A stretch of DNA of 64,000 nucleotides, from assembly GCF_000422665.1 (NCBI RefSeq), contig NZ_KE383898.1, forward strand, positions 336,575 through 400,574, given 5' to 3'. The position numbers and the translations under genes were made by a program. Shown in pieces: positions 10,059 to 20,178 of this stretch (position 1 is the first letter of the stretch; the number at the start of each line of letters is the position of its first letter). The notes beneath the pieces are model-generated. The model worked only from the letters and a program-made list of their open reading frames with translations, searched no databases and was not told the origin of the DNA. Source of the DNA: Ferrimonas senticii DSM 18821. Its GTDB lineage: Bacteria; Pseudomonadota; Gammaproteobacteria; Enterobacterales; Shewanellaceae.

Positions 10059-10613
10059 TTACGGTGCTGGTGGGTACTGCGCCAATATGGCGTTGACCGC
10101 TTGTTTAACCGCTTCGGTGCGCTCGGCAGGGGTCTGTCGCTGCTTAACGGTGCCGGAGGCGCTGCCGCGCCACAACAGGTTGCGGTCGGTCGGATCGATC
10201 AGATCCACCATCAAGGTGCCTTGTTGGTATTCGCGCACTCGCGTTTCGGTGCTGACGCCGCCATACAAAAATGGATTACGGTAGTAATACGGGTGGTAGC
10301 CGAAACTGCTGTAGAAGGTATCAACGTCGATTTTGGTTTCCACCGAAGTGACGTAGTTAACCAACAGATCGGCGTTGTCAGCGCTGGTTTCAATCAGCCC
10401 TTTGCCCAGCAGTTCGCTGGCAATGGCGCGGCGAATACGTTGGTCATTGAGGCCATCTTGTTGGTATGGCGCACCTTGTTCGGCGCTAACGGGTAACCAC
10501 GCCCAGCTGCGATAGTCGCTAAAATTGGCGTCGGTGTTGTAATCCACGTCAGTGTCGATGCTGGCACAACCGGCCAGGATCAGTGCCAGTAGTGCTACAA
10601 ACCAAGTTTTCAT
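10059..10613 (-). CDS. DUF4136 family lipoprotein
   Basis: A 184-residue predicted lipoprotein with signal peptide M-K-T-W-F-V-A-L-L-A-L-I-L-A-G-C: the L-A-G-C lipobox puts the lipid-modified Cys at residue 16, followed by A-S, which suggests an outer-membrane destination. The mature part starts T-D-V-D-Y-N-T-D-A-N-F-S-D-Y-R-S-W-A-W, typical of DUF4136, and has a central Y/P/F-rich stretch (S-F-G-Y-H-P-Y-Y-Y-R-N-P-F). The family's biochemical role is not known. It is convergent with dnaE2 and shows no operon partner. Confidence 0.88.
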   Translation of the reverse strand: MKTWFVALLALILAGCASIDTDVDYNTDANFSDYRSWAWLPVSAEQGAPYQQDGLNDQRIRRAIASELLGKGLIETSADNADLLVNYVTSVETKIDVDTFYSSFGYHPYYYRNPFLYGGVSTETRVREYQQGTLMVDLIDPTDRNLLWRGSASGTVKQRQTPAERTEAVKQAVNAILAQYPPAP

Positions 10614-10685
10614 CGGGTACTCCTACAGGTGGTGTTGACGACTTTGACCTTGCCAAGCGGCATGAGTTCACTGTCTAGGCGTGCG

Positions 10686-11381
10686 CTAATTGAGCAGTTG
10701 CTGTAACTGCGACTCTAATCGCGCTTTGACCGGTGGCCGGATCTGCAACTGCAGATGGCGCGGTTCACCGTGGCTTGGCCACAACGACAGTTGCAAGCTT
10801 AGCTCGCTGTGACCCGGCTCCCATGACAGTTCCAGCTCGCCGGCAAACGGACAACCACTGTCGGCGCGAAAGCGGAACTGTTGCAAAAAGGGCACCTGAT
10901 AACGGCTTTGCTGCGGCAGTGGCTCAATGGTGGCGCTGATAAGCGTAAAGCCGATGTCAGCCAAGGCGGCAAAGACTTGTTGCTGTTCGTTATTGGCGAC
11001 AATGTCAATGTCATCGGTGTCCTGTGGATCCGGTGCCATTGGAATATCCAAGTCGGTTTGCAGCCAAGTGCGAACCCCGCCTACTGAGATTGGGGTGTAG
11101 TGCGGCAGTCGCAGTTGCACCGGCACCCGTTGCTCGCTGTTGGCAGCGACGGTCAGGCGTTCGGCTAACACACAATGGGCAATTTGCACCGGTTCTTGCT
11201 TGCCCGCCTGGCTCCAAACGGCAAACTTAATTGCATCGATACGGGCACTGCGGCGGCCGGTGTTGATTTTAACGTGGGCGTGCAACGCTTCACCGGGTTG
11301 ATGTTGTGGTTGCTCTAATAGGGTGTCGACCACCGTTCCCTCGATGCCGATGGTAGACATCACTTTCGCCAGCCAAGACAC
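10686..11381 (-). CDS. Spo0M-like arrestin-fold protein
   Basis: The 231-residue protein resembles sporulation-control protein Spo0M, which has an arrestin-like beta-sandwich at its N-terminus: W-L-A-K-V-M-S-T-I-G-I-E-G-T-V-V-D-T-L-L matches the family opening, followed by P-G-E-A-L-H-A-H-V-K-I. I chose the GTG at 11381 because GAGG precedes it at good spacing and homology begins there. The frame is open up to 12110 but that part is antisense to yciH and yqgE. Spo0M relatives occur in many non-sporulating bacteria and their role there is unknown. The gene is divergent from yciH. Confidence 0.8.
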   Translation of the reverse strand: MSWLAKVMSTIGIEGTVVDTLLEQPQHQPGEALHAHVKINTGRRSARIDAIKFAVWSQAGKQEPVQIAHCVLAERLTVAANSEQRVPVQLRLPHYTPISVGGVRTWLQTDLDIPMAPDPQDTDDIDIVANNEQQQVFAALADIGFTLISATIEPLPQQSRYQVPFLQQFRFRADSGCPFAGELELSWEPGHSELSLQLSLWPSHGEPRHLQLQIRPPVKARLESQLQQLLN

Positions 11382-11486
11382 GCGAATTACCTCTGCTAAA
11401 AATCGAATTGCGCAGCAATGCCACAGTCGCCACAGAGGTTCTTTGATACACTCTAGGCTTCGCATTACTGAAGTTTTCTGCACTGT

Positions 11487-11816
11487 ATGATTTCCAATAA
11501 CAACTCGCAACTGGTGTTCTCCACCGACGGTGGCCGCGTGGCGCCAGAAAAGCCGCAACTTGCTGTACCTCAAGGCGACGGCATAGTTCGCATCAAGATG
11601 GAACGCAAAGGGCGTAAGGGCAAAGGCGCGATGGTCATCACTGGCCTTGGGATGGAGCCGGCGAAACTGAAGCTGTTGGCTGCTGAATTGAAGAAAAAGA
11701 TGGGTTGTGGCGGTGCCGTCAAGGAGTTTGATATCGAGATCCAAGGCGATGACCGCGACAAGTTGAAAGCCTTGCTTGAGCAAAAAGGGCACAAAGTTAA
11801 GTTGGCCGGAGGCTAA
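11487..11816 (+). CDS. yciH: SUI1/eIF1-like translation factor YciH
   Basis: A 109-residue protein of the SUI1 family, related to eukaryotic eIF1, which in E. coli is a stress-related factor acting on translation initiation. The fold's conserved core is readable: I-K-M-E-R-K-G-R-K-G-K-G, then V-I-T-G-L (residues 38-54), L-A-A-E-L-K-K-K-M-G-C-G-G-A-V (64-78) and the terminal I-Q-G-D-D-R-D-K-L with G-H-K-V-K. Length is the normal one. The ATG lacks a strong Shine-Dalgarno sequence. It lies 3 bp upstream of yqgE, whose ribosome-binding site (GGAGG) is inside the end of this gene, so they are likely co-transcribed. Confidence 0.92.
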   Translation: MISNNNSQLVFSTDGGRVAPEKPQLAVPQGDGIVRIKMERKGRKGKGAMVITGLGMEPAKLKLLAAELKKKMGCGGAVKEFDIEIQGDDRDKLKALLEQKGHKVKLAGG

Positions 11817-11819
11817 CCG

Positions 11820-12383
11820 ATGCAAAGCCTGACCGATCACCTGTTGATCGCCATGCCATCCCTGCAAGATCCCTACTTTAAACGCTCGGTGGTGTATCTG
11901 TGCGAACACAACGACGAAGGCGCGATGGGATTGATCATTAATCAGGTGTTGGATATCAGCCTCGAAAAGCTGCTGACCACCCTCGAATTGAAAGAGGAGG
12001 GCTTTAGCCTTAGCCGTGGCAGCAATAATCAGGTGATGCTTGGCGGTCCTGTTAATAATGACCGCGGCTTTGTTCTGCATAGCCCTATCGCCGGACTGCC
12101 ATCCAGTCATCTGTTGACCGACCAGCTGATGCTGACCACCTCAAAAGATATTTTGCTGAGCCTCGGAACCGAGCAACAACCACAGCACTATCTGGTGGCA
12201 CTGGGCTATGCCGGCTGGTCGCCGGGGCAGTTGGAGCAAGAGTTGGCGGAAAACTCGTGGCTGACCGTACCAGCCAACCAGCAATTATTATTTGAAGTGC
12301 CGGCACAACTACGCTGGCAGCAAGCGCTGGCCAATCTTGGCGTTACGGCAGCGCAACTTTCCACTGAGGTAGGACACGCATGA
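11820..12383 (+). CDS. yqgE: YqgE/AlgH family protein (UPF0301)
   Basis: A 187-residue cytosolic protein of the UPF0301/AlgH family. Family landmarks are [13 protein letters not shown] at the N-terminus, [16 protein letters not shown] (residues 26-41), L-G-G-P-V near 72 and [15 protein letters not shown] near 128. The molecular function is undetermined; AlgH was named from alginate regulation in Pseudomonas. It is almost always found next to ruvX, as here, with an ATGA overlap. The ribosome-binding site GGAGG overlaps the end of yciH. Confidence 0.95.
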   Translation: MQSLTDHLLIAMPSLQDPYFKRSVVYLCEHNDEGAMGLIINQVLDISLEKLLTTLELKEEGFSLSRGSNNQVMLGGPVNNDRGFVLHSPIAGLPSSHLLTDQLMLTTSKDILLSLGTEQQPQHYLVALGYAGWSPGQLEQELAENSWLTVPANQQLLFEVPAQLRWQQALANLGVTAAQLSTEVGHA

Positions 12384-12799
12384 GCACCATTTTGGCGTTT
12401 GATTTTGGTACCAAAAGTATTGGTGTGGCGGTCGGCCAAAGCATCACCGGCACCGCTCGGCCATTGGTCGGGATCAAGGCCCGTGATGGCATCCCCAACT
12501 GGGATCAGATCGCCGCTCTGATTAAAGAGTGGCAGCCGGATCAACTGGTGGTGGGCTTACCATTGAATATGGATGGCACCGAGCAAGAGGTGACGCGACT
12601 GGCGCAGAAGTTTGCCAATCGTTTACATGGCCGCTTTGGGGTTAAGACGGTCACCCACGATGAGCGTCTGACCACCATCGATGCGCGGGCGGATCTGTTT
12701 GCCCGTGGCGGCTATCGCTCGCTGTCTAAAGGTGCTGTGGATGCGCAGTCGGCGGCGGTGATCTTGGAAAGCTACTTTGAGTCGCAATACGGCAGTTGA
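12380..12799 (+). CDS. ruvX: Holliday junction resolvase-like nuclease RuvX (YqgF)
   Basis: RuvX/YqgF is an RNase H-fold nuclease implicated in pre-16S rRNA 5'-end maturation and earlier proposed as a Holliday junction resolvase. The 139-residue protein has the catalytic Asp7 in [11 protein letters not shown], the [11 protein letters not shown] motif near 57-67, D-E-R-L-T-T near 93, and the terminal [10 protein letters not shown] with the last catalytic Asp. It starts inside the yqgE stop (ATGA), so the two are translationally coupled. Confidence 0.96.
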   Translation: MSTILAFDFGTKSIGVAVGQSITGTARPLVGIKARDGIPNWDQIAALIKEWQPDQLVVGLPLNMDGTEQEVTRLAQKFANRLHGRFGVKTVTHDERLTTIDARADLFARGGYRSLSKGAVDAQSAAVILESYFESQYGS

Positions 12800-12832
12800 T
12801 TGCTGCCAACCACGCTAAGTTCACCTGAATCG

Positions 12833-12856
12833 AAGGCCAACAGCGATGTTGGCCTT
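12833..12856. terminator. hairpin between the convergent ruvX and EAL genes
   Basis: A 9-bp stem (AAGGCCAAC with GTTGGCCTT) and AGCGAT loop. It lacks a T-tract on either side and overlaps the stop of the EAL gene, so terminator activity is only likely. Confidence 0.45.
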
Positions 12857-15128
12857 ATATCGGCTGCGGCGCAACGGCTAGCTGAGCGCTCTGTTGCAGC
12901 AGTGGCAGACACTTATCTTCCGGCAGCGGCCGGCTAAACCAGAATCCTTGCAGTGCGTCGCAGTCGTTCTCCAGCAGCCATTGATGCTGTTCTTGGGTTT
13001 CGACCCCCTCGGCGATCACTTGTAGGTTTAGGTGTTTGGCCATATCCAGTACCGATTGCACAATCGCGCGATCTTGATGATCTTCCGGCAGATGGGCGAT
13101 AAAGGCGCGATCGATCTTTAAGGTATCCACTGGGAAGCGTTTCAGATAAGCCAGCGACGAGTAGCCGGTCCCAAAGTCGTCGATCGCTAATTTAAGCCCC
13201 AACTCCTTTAATTGATTCATCAATTGGTTGGCGCCATTAACATCGCGCATCAACAGGCTTTCGGTCAGTTCCAATTCGATCAATTCTGGACACACCTCGG
13301 TCTGTTTTAGGATCGCGTAGATCTTGGCGACAAAATCCGGCTGGCGAAACTGTTTGGCAGAGAGGTTGACTGACATCGACACCATCAACCCTTGCTGATG
13401 CCAACGGTGCGCTTGCTGACACGCTTGCCGCAGCACCCAGTCGCCAATGGGGATGATCAGCCCCGATTGTTCGGCGACTGGAATAAATTCCGCCGGGGAG
13501 ATCATGCCATGTTTGGGGTGGTGCCAACGCAGTAGCGCCTCAACGCCAAGTATCTGCTGTGGCGCTAATCGAAGCTGCGGTTGATAGTGCAGCATCAGTT
13601 GCCCCAGCTGTTCTGCTTGGCGTAGGTCCGCTTCTAGCAACAGGTATTGCCGCTGTCGTTGCCGCATCTGCGCCTCAAATAAAAGAGTGCTGCACTCCTG
13701 CTGTTTCGCTTGCTGCGCCGCCAATTCGGCGTAACTGATAAGCTCTTCAATGGTTTTGGCTTGCTGCGGGTAGCTGGCGTAGCCCTGCGACAAGCTTAAG
13801 TGAAACTGATGGCGTTGATCGCTGCTGACTAGTGGTCGCTCGGCCGCCAGCGCTAACTGTCTGGCGATCTTCAACAGATCGGCGGATTGGTGTTGGTGCA
13901 CCAGCAATACACCAAAGTTGGCCCCTTCAAAGCGGTATAAACGGGCGTGGGGCAACTGCAGTTGAAACAGCGCCAAACTTAAGCGACTGGCCAACTGCTG
14001 CATCACCTCATCGGCGCTTTGAAAGTCGATTTGACTGGCGACCCGTTCAAAGTGTTGCAAGTTCAAACTGCCAAAGCTGAAACTGACGCCGGCCTGTTTG
14101 CTCCAATACTCACACTCCTGCATAAACTGGTGCCGATTGGGTAGACCGGTGAGATCATCAAAATGGGTGTGCTGCGCCAGTTGTTGCAGCGCTTGATGGG
14201 CATCGGAATCATTAAACAGATGCAGTTGTACCTGTTCGGCGTCCGGCAACAGGGTCGCTTGTACTTGATAGTGTTGGCGGTCTATTTGGGTGTGCCAACG
14301 GCATTGTTGCTGTCCTTGTTGCTCCATCTGTCGCAGTTGCTGGGGCAGATCCGCTAACAGTTGCTGGGCACTGCTAAGCTTACCGCTTTGGGCGACCAGG
14401 GCCTTGGCGGCGGGGTTGCTGTAGTTAATTTGCCCAAAGCGATTACTGCGCAGAATTGGCAGTGGGTTTTGCTCGGCAAAGGATTGCAGTCGTTGCCGCT
14501 GACGATAGCTTAAGCCGCTAGCGAGCAAGGCGATGGCGGTGACTGGCGCCAGTGCCATCACCGCGATAAGCAGCCATAAGCTGAACTTCTGGGTCTGTTG
14601 GGTTTGTTGTTGCAAGCGTTGTAGCTGGCGGCTGAGATCGCCATTAAACTCGGCGGTCAGCTGGGTTAGCGCGGCGGTATTGGCCGGCAGTAGCTGCGGC
14701 AGTGACGCCAGCGCCAGGTCGTTGGTTGGCAGTTGCTGCGTGAGTTGTTGCTTAGCGTCAGCCAGCGGCAGCAGTTGCGATTGGCGAAACAGCAGTTGTC
14801 GCAGTGGCGAGGCGCGCTGCAACAAGCGTTGCAGTTGCTCGACCTGCTGATAATAGTCGCTGATGCTGGCGCGCAGCGACGGCGTGACAGTGACCGTCGC
14901 AGCCGGTAGCAGCTCAGCCAGATGCTCGGCTAACTGCTGCTGTAGCTGCGCTAACCGCTGCAGCTGGCTAAACAGCGGTTGCTGTCGCTCGGTTAGTTGC
15001 TGGATCTGCTGTTGTAACTGCTGGCTTTGTTGGTAGTAGTACCAACTGGCGAAGCCGGCGAACAGCAATAACCCCATTAATAAGCCACTTACGGCTCGAT
15101 ATACCCTGTTGTGCTGGTACCAACGCAT
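12855..15128 (-). CDS. membrane c-di-GMP phosphodiesterase with degenerate GGDEF and intact EAL
   Basis: A 757-residue inner-membrane signalling protein. One membrane helix (about 12-32) is followed by a Gln-rich periplasmic coiled region (to about 180) and a second helix (about 183-208). A PAS-like stretch follows, then GGDEF and EAL domains. The GGDEF site reads F-E-G-A-N-F, so cyclase activity is not expected. The EAL domain keeps E-A-L-L-R-W, N-L-S-A-K-Q-F, E-L-T-E-S, D-D-F-G-T-G-Y-S-S-L, K-I-D and E-G-V-E-T, so it should cleave c-di-GMP to pGpG. The degenerate GGDEF may bind GTP as a regulator. The ATG follows GAGGG closely. It stands alone between terminators. Confidence 0.93.
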   Translation of the reverse strand: MRWYQHNRVYRAVSGLLMGLLLFAGFASWYYYQQSQQLQQQIQQLTERQQPLFSQLQRLAQLQQQLAEHLAELLPAATVTVTPSLRASISDYYQQVEQLQRLLQRASPLRQLLFRQSQLLPLADAKQQLTQQLPTNDLALASLPQLLPANTAALTQLTAEFNGDLSRQLQRLQQQTQQTQKFSLWLLIAVMALAPVTAIALLASGLSYRQRQRLQSFAEQNPLPILRSNRFGQINYSNPAAKALVAQSGKLSSAQQLLADLPQQLRQMEQQGQQQCRWHTQIDRQHYQVQATLLPDAEQVQLHLFNDSDAHQALQQLAQHTHFDDLTGLPNRHQFMQECEYWSKQAGVSFSFGSLNLQHFERVASQIDFQSADEVMQQLASRLSLALFQLQLPHARLYRFEGANFGVLLVHQHQSADLLKIARQLALAAERPLVSSDQRHQFHLSLSQGYASYPQQAKTIEELISYAELAAQQAKQQECSTLLFEAQMRQRQRQYLLLEADLRQAEQLGQLMLHYQPQLRLAPQQILGVEALLRWHHPKHGMISPAEFIPVAEQSGLIIPIGDWVLRQACQQAHRWHQQGLMVSMSVNLSAKQFRQPDFVAKIYAILKQTEVCPELIELELTESLLMRDVNGANQLMNQLKELGLKLAIDDFGTGYSSLAYLKRFPVDTLKIDRAFIAHLPEDHQDRAIVQSVLDMAKHLNLQVIAEGVETQEQHQWLLENDCDALQGFWFSRPLPEDKCLPLLQQSAQLAVAPQPI

Positions 15129-15239
15129 AATCCCTCATACCGCCAAACCATCAACGACTGATCCCTTTATCCCTAAGGGTTGATTAAATTCTAGGGCAGT
15201 GCGGTTCGGTTGGCGGCGGCGCCACGTGGTTGTACTGTT

Positions 15240-15274
15240 AAAAAAATCCGCCAACGGAAAAACCGTTGGCGGAT
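15240..15274 (-). terminator. rho-independent terminator of sbcDC
   Basis: Read on the - strand, a 12-bp stem (ATCCGCCAACGG with CCGTTGGCGGAT) is followed by seven T residues, about 20 bp after the sbcC stop. Confidence 0.93.
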
Positions 15275-15294
15275 TATCGGGTTAGCCTATCAAA

Positions 15295-18200
15295 TTAAAC
15301 GCTAGCTGCGGCGCTAACTCGATACTGTGGCGCTAGGCGGCTAAGGCCCAGTCCCGCCTGCTTTTCCACCACGATCTGCACCGGTAAGCGCTCTTTAAGT
15401 GCTTCGACATGGCTGATCACGCCGATGGTTTTGCCACTGGCGTTGAGCTGATCGAGTGCATCCAGGGCGGTATCTAAGGTATCGGGATCCAAGGTGCCAA
15501 AGCCCTCATCCAAGAACAGCGAATCGATGCGGGTTTTATGACTGACTAAATCCGACAGCGCCAACGCCAACGCCAAGCTGACCAAGAAGCTTTCGCCGCC
15601 AGACAAGGTCTTGGTGTCGCGCTGGGCGTCCCCTTGCCAGGTATCGACCACCTGCAGTTCTAGGCTGTCGCCTTGTTGGCGCGCCAGTTGATAGCGGCCA
15701 TGCAGGCGTTCGAGCTGGCGATTGGCCAGATGGACTAAGTGCTGCAAGGTTAGCCCTTGGGCAAAGCGGCGGAACTTGGCACCATCACGGGAACCGATCA
15801 GGCTGTTGAGGTAAGCCCAGTCGTCGTAGCTCTGTTGAGCGGTCACCAGCTGTTGTTGCAACTGCTGTTGTTGGCTGTGTTTGTCGTGGTTGTCACTCAG
15901 TCTGGCCGTTAGCTGGCCTTGCTGTTGCAACTGCAGGCTGCGCTGTTGATCGAGCTCGGCCAAGGTGGCGGTGAGCTTGACGTGGGTATCGCCAGCAATT
16001 TCCGTCAGGGTTGGCGGCTGCAGCGCCTGCTGCTGTGACAGCGCCGTCGCCCGCTGCTGCAGTTGGCCGTGGGCTAGGGAGATCGCCTCATCAAGCTGTT
16101 TAGCCTGCCGTTCCAGCAGGTGGTATTGCTCGTTGGGTAGCAGCTGCGCGGCGAGGGCATCGAGGTCAGCTAAGCCCAACGGTGCGAGTTTGGCGTGCAG
16201 CTGCGCGCTCAGCTCGGTTAGTTGCGCTTGTTCTAAAGTGCGTTTATCAAGCCCGCTTTGCTGCCGAGTCTTAAGGCTAAGCTGTTGGTTGCTTAAGGTT
16301 TGCAGGGCTTGTTGGGCGTGCTGGTGCTGCTCAGTTAACTGCTGCAGATGCTGCTGCCAGTACTGTTGTTCGACCTCAATTTGCTTATCGGCAAACAGTT
16401 CGATGCGGCGCTGTTGGCGCTCGCTGATCACCTGGTCAAGCTTAGCCAGTTGCTGCTGACGCTGTTGCTGCTGTTCGCTCAGCTGTTCCAGTTTGCTGGC
16501 CAGCGGCAACCGCTGTTGCTGCAGTTGCTGTTGTTCACTGTGCAGTTGCTGCTGTTGCTCAAGCTGGGCTTGATACTGCGTTGCTTGGTTTTGCTGGGCG
16601 CTCAGCCAGCTGTCGAGCTCGGCAAGCGCTGGCAGTGTTAGGCCAAAGGGCTCAGCTTGCGCTTGCCACTGGGCCAACTGCTGAGTTTGCTGAGTGTGCA
16701 GGCTTTGTCGCTGTTTTAGGGCGCTGATCTGTTCCCGCAGTTGCTGCTGCTGAGTTTGCAGCTGCCCAAGTTGGCGCTGCTGCGCCTGTAATTGGTTGAG
16801 GCTGGCGGTGGTTTGCGCCAGTGCTTGCTCCAGCGCGCTAAGTTGGTCGATGCCAATGCCGTCAAAATCCGGCCACTGCTGTTGTTGCTGGGTTTGGCCG
16901 TCGCTAAGCTCCGCCAGTTGCTCCTGCAATTTGGCCAGTTGCTGCTGAAGTTGCTGCTGTTCCGCGCTAAGTTGCTGGCCCTCATCCTTTACTTGCTGCA
17001 GCTGCTGCTCGAACTGATGCAGTTGCTGCTCGGCTTGCGACAGCGCGTGGGACTGATAGTTGTCGACCAGCGGGTGTTCGGTGGCACCGCACAGCGGGCA
17101 GGGGGCATTGGGCTGGAGTTTGGCGCGCTGGGCGCTCAGATCGCTGATGTCGCGTTCCAACTGCAACAGCGTTTTCAGGCGTTGCCCTTGCGGTTGCAAC
17201 TGCTGCCACTGCTGTCGTTTCTGTTCCAATAGCGGCGCCAGTGCCACTAATCGCTGCTGTAAGTTGTGCTGCTCTTGCTGCAGCTTTTGCTGCTGTTCGG
17301 CGCGATCCTGAAAACGCTGAGCGCGGTTAATCAGCAGCGGCAGCTGTTGTTGCCGTTCGCTTAGGCGCTGTAGTTGTCCTTCATCCACTGCCGCTAAGGT
17401 TTGTTGCTGCTGCGCCAGTTCGCTCAGCTGCTGCTCGGCGCGCTCCAGTTCCGCTTGGGTTTGCTGTGGCGACGCACTGCCATTGGGGAGCTGCGCGATC
17501 TGCTCGGCGAGCTGCTGCAGCTGTTCGAGCCGCTGCTGCCACGCGTTGAGCTGGGCACTAAGCTGTGGCTGTTGCGGCGTCGCTTGCAGTTGGCTGGTTA
17601 CCCGCTCCAGTTGGCTTTGCAACGACGATAACGCCTGCTGGCATTGTTGGTGCGCTTGCTGGCTATCTTGCTGCTGTTGGGCCAGCTCAGTCAGCTGCTG
17701 TTGCCAGTCGCTGCGCTGCTTACGATCTTCGCCAAGTTGCATATCCAGCGGCGCCACTTGCAGCATCAATTGCCGCGCTTGTTCCGCCTGCTGTTGGCCT
17801 TGGCTTAGCTGCTGATTAGCCTGTTGGCTGGCGGCTTCTGCTTGTTGCTGCTGTGGCGCGAGCGCTTGCAGTTGGCTGTCGATATCGGTCAGTTCGTCGC
17901 TTAGTTGTGCCAGTCGCTGTTGCTGCTGGCGAAGTTCGCGGTAGTCGCTGCTTAAGTGTTGCAGTGGTTTGGCGCCATGGTATTGGGCTAGCTGTGGCGC
18001 CGCGGCGTGTTTGTCGGCTTCGGCTTGCTTAAGCTCGGTTGCCGCTTGCTGTTGCTGGGTTTGCAGCTCGGTCAGTCGTTCCAACCAGCGCAGCTCACTT
18101 TGGTGTTGGCCGAGCTGCTGATTTAATTGCTGGTGCTGTTGATTCAGTTCGGTTAACTGCTGGTTTAGCTCCGCCTCTTGCTCTGGCGTCAGCAGCGCCA

Positions 18201-18825
18201 CCCCTTCCAATTTGGCTTTGAGGTTTTCCAGTTGCTGCTTGGCCTGATTGCAGTTTTCAAACACCTGCGCTGAAAGCTGGCCGTAGATCTCGGTGCCGGT
18301 CAGCTCTTCCAGCAGATCGGCGCGGTCGTTGGCACTGGCGTTCAAAAACGCCGCAAATTGCCCTTGGCTAAGCAACATCGATTTGGTGAAACGGCCAAAA
18401 TCGAGGCCGGTAAGCTCGCTTATCAGCTGCAGTTTATCGCGGACTTTATCGGCCAAAATGGTGCCGTCACTTAACCGTGCCAGTTCCACTTGCGGTGCTT
18501 GCAGATTGCCATCAATCTTGCCGCGGGCGCGGCGCTGGCTCCAAAAGGCGCGATAGCCTTGCCCTTGTACTTCAAACTCCACTTCCGCCAGCGATTCGAC
18601 GCAGCCGCGGGTCATCAATTCGTTATTGGTTGGGCTGACTTTCAGTCGTGGGGTTTCGTGGTACAGCCCTAAACAGATGGCATCGAGTAAGGTGGTCTTA
18701 CCGGCGCCGGTGGGACCGGTAATGGCAAACAAGCCGTTACTGGCGAACGGTTCGGCGCGAAAATCGATGTGCCATTCGCCCTTAAGCGAGTTTAGGTTTT
18801 TAAAGCGCAGGCTTAAAATCTTCAT
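15295..18825 (-). CDS. sbcC: SbcC, SMC-like ATPase subunit of the SbcCD nuclease
   Basis: SbcC is the Rad50-type ATPase that with SbcD cleaves DNA hairpins and double-strand ends. Walker A ([10 protein letters not shown]) lies at about residues 38-47. A very long Gln/Leu-rich coiled coil surrounds the zinc hook C-P-L-C near residue 573. The C-terminal lobe carries the signature L-S-G-G-E-S and Walker B ([12 protein letters not shown]). At 1176 residues it is longer than E. coli SbcC (1048), the excess being in the coiled-coil arms. The start codon overlaps the sbcD stop (TGATG), so the genes are translationally coupled. Confidence 0.97.
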   Translation of the reverse strand: MKILSLRFKNLNSLKGEWHIDFRAEPFASNGLFAITGPTGAGKTTLLDAICLGLYHETPRLKVSPTNNELMTRGCVESLAEVEFEVQGQGYRAFWSQRRARGKIDGNLQAPQVELARLSDGTILADKVRDKLQLISELTGLDFGRFTKSMLLSQGQFAAFLNASANDRADLLEELTGTEIYGQLSAQVFENCNQAKQQLENLKAKLEGVALLTPEQEAELNQQLTELNQQHQQLNQQLGQHQSELRWLERLTELQTQQQQAATELKQAEADKHAAAPQLAQYHGAKPLQHLSSDYRELRQQQQRLAQLSDELTDIDSQLQALAPQQQQAEAASQQANQQLSQGQQQAEQARQLMLQVAPLDMQLGEDRKQRSDWQQQLTELAQQQQDSQQAHQQCQQALSSLQSQLERVTSQLQATPQQPQLSAQLNAWQQRLEQLQQLAEQIAQLPNGSASPQQTQAELERAEQQLSELAQQQQTLAAVDEGQLQRLSERQQQLPLLINRAQRFQDRAEQQQKLQQEQHNLQQRLVALAPLLEQKRQQWQQLQPQGQRLKTLLQLERDISDLSAQRAKLQPNAPCPLCGATEHPLVDNYQSHALSQAEQQLHQFEQQLQQVKDEGQQLSAEQQQLQQQLAKLQEQLAELSDGQTQQQQQWPDFDGIGIDQLSALEQALAQTTASLNQLQAQQRQLGQLQTQQQQLREQISALKQRQSLHTQQTQQLAQWQAQAEPFGLTLPALAELDSWLSAQQNQATQYQAQLEQQQQLHSEQQQLQQQRLPLASKLEQLSEQQQQRQQQLAKLDQVISERQQRRIELFADKQIEVEQQYWQQHLQQLTEQHQHAQQALQTLSNQQLSLKTRQQSGLDKRTLEQAQLTELSAQLHAKLAPLGLADLDALAAQLLPNEQYHLLERQAKQLDEAISLAHGQLQQRATALSQQQALQPPTLTEIAGDTHVKLTATLAELDQQRSLQLQQQGQLTARLSDNHDKHSQQQQLQQQLVTAQQSYDDWAYLNSLIGSRDGAKFRRFAQGLTLQHLVHLANRQLERLHGRYQLARQQGDSLELQVVDTWQGDAQRDTKTLSGGESFLVSLALALALSDLVSHKTRIDSLFLDEGFGTLDPDTLDTALDALDQLNASGKTIGVISHVEALKERLPVQIVVEKQAGLGLSRLAPQYRVSAAASV

Positions 18826-20051
18826 CAGTTGGCCTCCGCTGGCTTATCGTTTAGCTGCTGATGGGTTTCGGCAAACAGTTGTTGCAGGCGCTGACGGCGG
18901 GCTAGGGCGGCTTCGTCGCTAAAGATCTCCTGCGCTAAGCGCTGCTCGAATACCTCGTCGATCGACAGTTCGGTCAGATCCTGCGGTTGCGGCTGGCTGC
19001 TATCGCTGGCACAACTGCCGCGCCGGGCACGGCGTACCTTTAACACTTCGACCGGCAGATCTTGGCACAGAGCCGCAATGCGCTGGTGCAGATCGCTGAG
19101 GTAATCGTCCTCTGCCACCTCGATATCGAGCCAGGTGTTCTGCGGATTTTCGGCAAACTGCGCCAGCTGTCGTTCAATCTCGTTAAGGTTTCCGCGCAGT
19201 TGCGCCAGCGCTTGAAAACGGGGTATTGGCACCTCGCTGATGCTTGGGGTGGTGCCACAAAACTCAATCTGCAGCAGCACTTTGTCCCGTCCCAGTTCAT
19301 CAAAGCTCAGTGGGATCGGGCTGCCGCTGTAGCGCAGATGCGGTAGACCGGCGACCATCTGGCTGCGATGAATGTGTCCTAATGCCAAATAGTCCACCGG
19401 CGGAAAGGCACTGGCGGGGAAGGCATCGAGGGTACCGATGTATAACTCTCGCTCGGAATCGCTGCTGCGGGCGCCAACGGTGGTCAGGTGACCGGTGGCG
19501 ATGATCGGTAGGGCACGTTCGCCGCGCAGTTGGCAGGCGGCCTGATAGAGATTGTGGTAGTGCGCGGCGATGCTCTGTTGTAACTGCAGGCGTTTTTCGT
19601 TGCCATCTTGGCCAGCGCTGGAGCGCTGCAGATCCCGTGGGCGCAGATAGGGCACCATGCAAACGATGGCGGCCTCTTGCTGCTGGGCATTTTTTAGGAT
19701 CACCAATTGGTTGTCATAATCATCGTTGGCGTGGCTGAGCAAATGAGTGTTTAGCGCCGCCAATAACGGTTGCGATTCACTTAGCATTGCCACTGAATCG
19801 TGGTTACCACCAAGCAGCAGCAACTGACAATGTTGCTGGCTTAAGGCGCTGATTAAGCGGGCGTAGATGGCACGGGCGTAACTTGGTGGGGTCGCGGTAT
19901 CAAACAGATCGCCGGCGACGATCAGCGCATCAATTTGCTGCTGCTCGATGTAGTCCAGCAACCAATCGATAAAGGCGTTGTGTTCATTGGCGCGGCTTTT
20001 GCCGAAAAAAGATTGGCCTAAGTGCCAGTCTGAGGTGTGCAAGATGCGCAT
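18825..20051 (-). CDS. sbcD: SbcD, Mre11-like nuclease subunit
   Basis: SbcD is the metallophosphoesterase-fold nuclease of the SbcCD complex. The 408-residue protein has the Mre11 motifs in order: H-T-S-D-W-H-L-G-Q (residues 5-13), G-D-L-F-D-T near 47, G-G-N-H-D-S near 81, A-T-G-H-L near 185 and L-G-H-I-H-R near 224. These supply the two-manganese site. It is the first gene of the sbcD-sbcC pair and is divergent from a DEDDh exonuclease gene, with 127 bp between the two starts. The ribosome-binding site is weak. Confidence 0.97.
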   Translation of the reverse strand: MRILHTSDWHLGQSFFGKSRANEHNAFIDWLLDYIEQQQIDALIVAGDLFDTATPPSYARAIYARLISALSQQHCQLLLLGGNHDSVAMLSESQPLLAALNTHLLSHANDDYDNQLVILKNAQQQEAAIVCMVPYLRPRDLQRSSAGQDGNEKRLQLQQSIAAHYHNLYQAACQLRGERALPIIATGHLTTVGARSSDSERELYIGTLDAFPASAFPPVDYLALGHIHRSQMVAGLPHLRYSGSPIPLSFDELGRDKVLLQIEFCGTTPSISEVPIPRFQALAQLRGNLNEIERQLAQFAENPQNTWLDIEVAEDDYLSDLHQRIAALCQDLPVEVLKVRRARRGSCASDSSQPQPQDLTELSIDEVFEQRLAQEIFSDEAALARRQRLQQLFAETHQQLNDKPAEAN

Positions 20052-20178
20052 CGCAATAACTCAAAGGAAAGGTGATTGTGGTCGATCCTACGGTGATTTC
20101 TCACTTCGGCAACCGTTTGATTGTGTTTCTTTTCTAAGGCGCTACCATCGCCGCCAATTCACTTTTAAGGATCTGCCC

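Noticed and set aside
10686..12110. A 474-codon - strand frame much longer than the Spo0M-like gene
   Set aside because: The upstream half is antisense to the well-supported yciH and yqgE genes and has no homology; only 10686-11381 is called.
13237..13527. Long antisense frames throughout topA, dnaE2, sbcC, hcp and RND genes
   Set aside because: They are shadows of strongly supported genes on the opposite strand or another frame.
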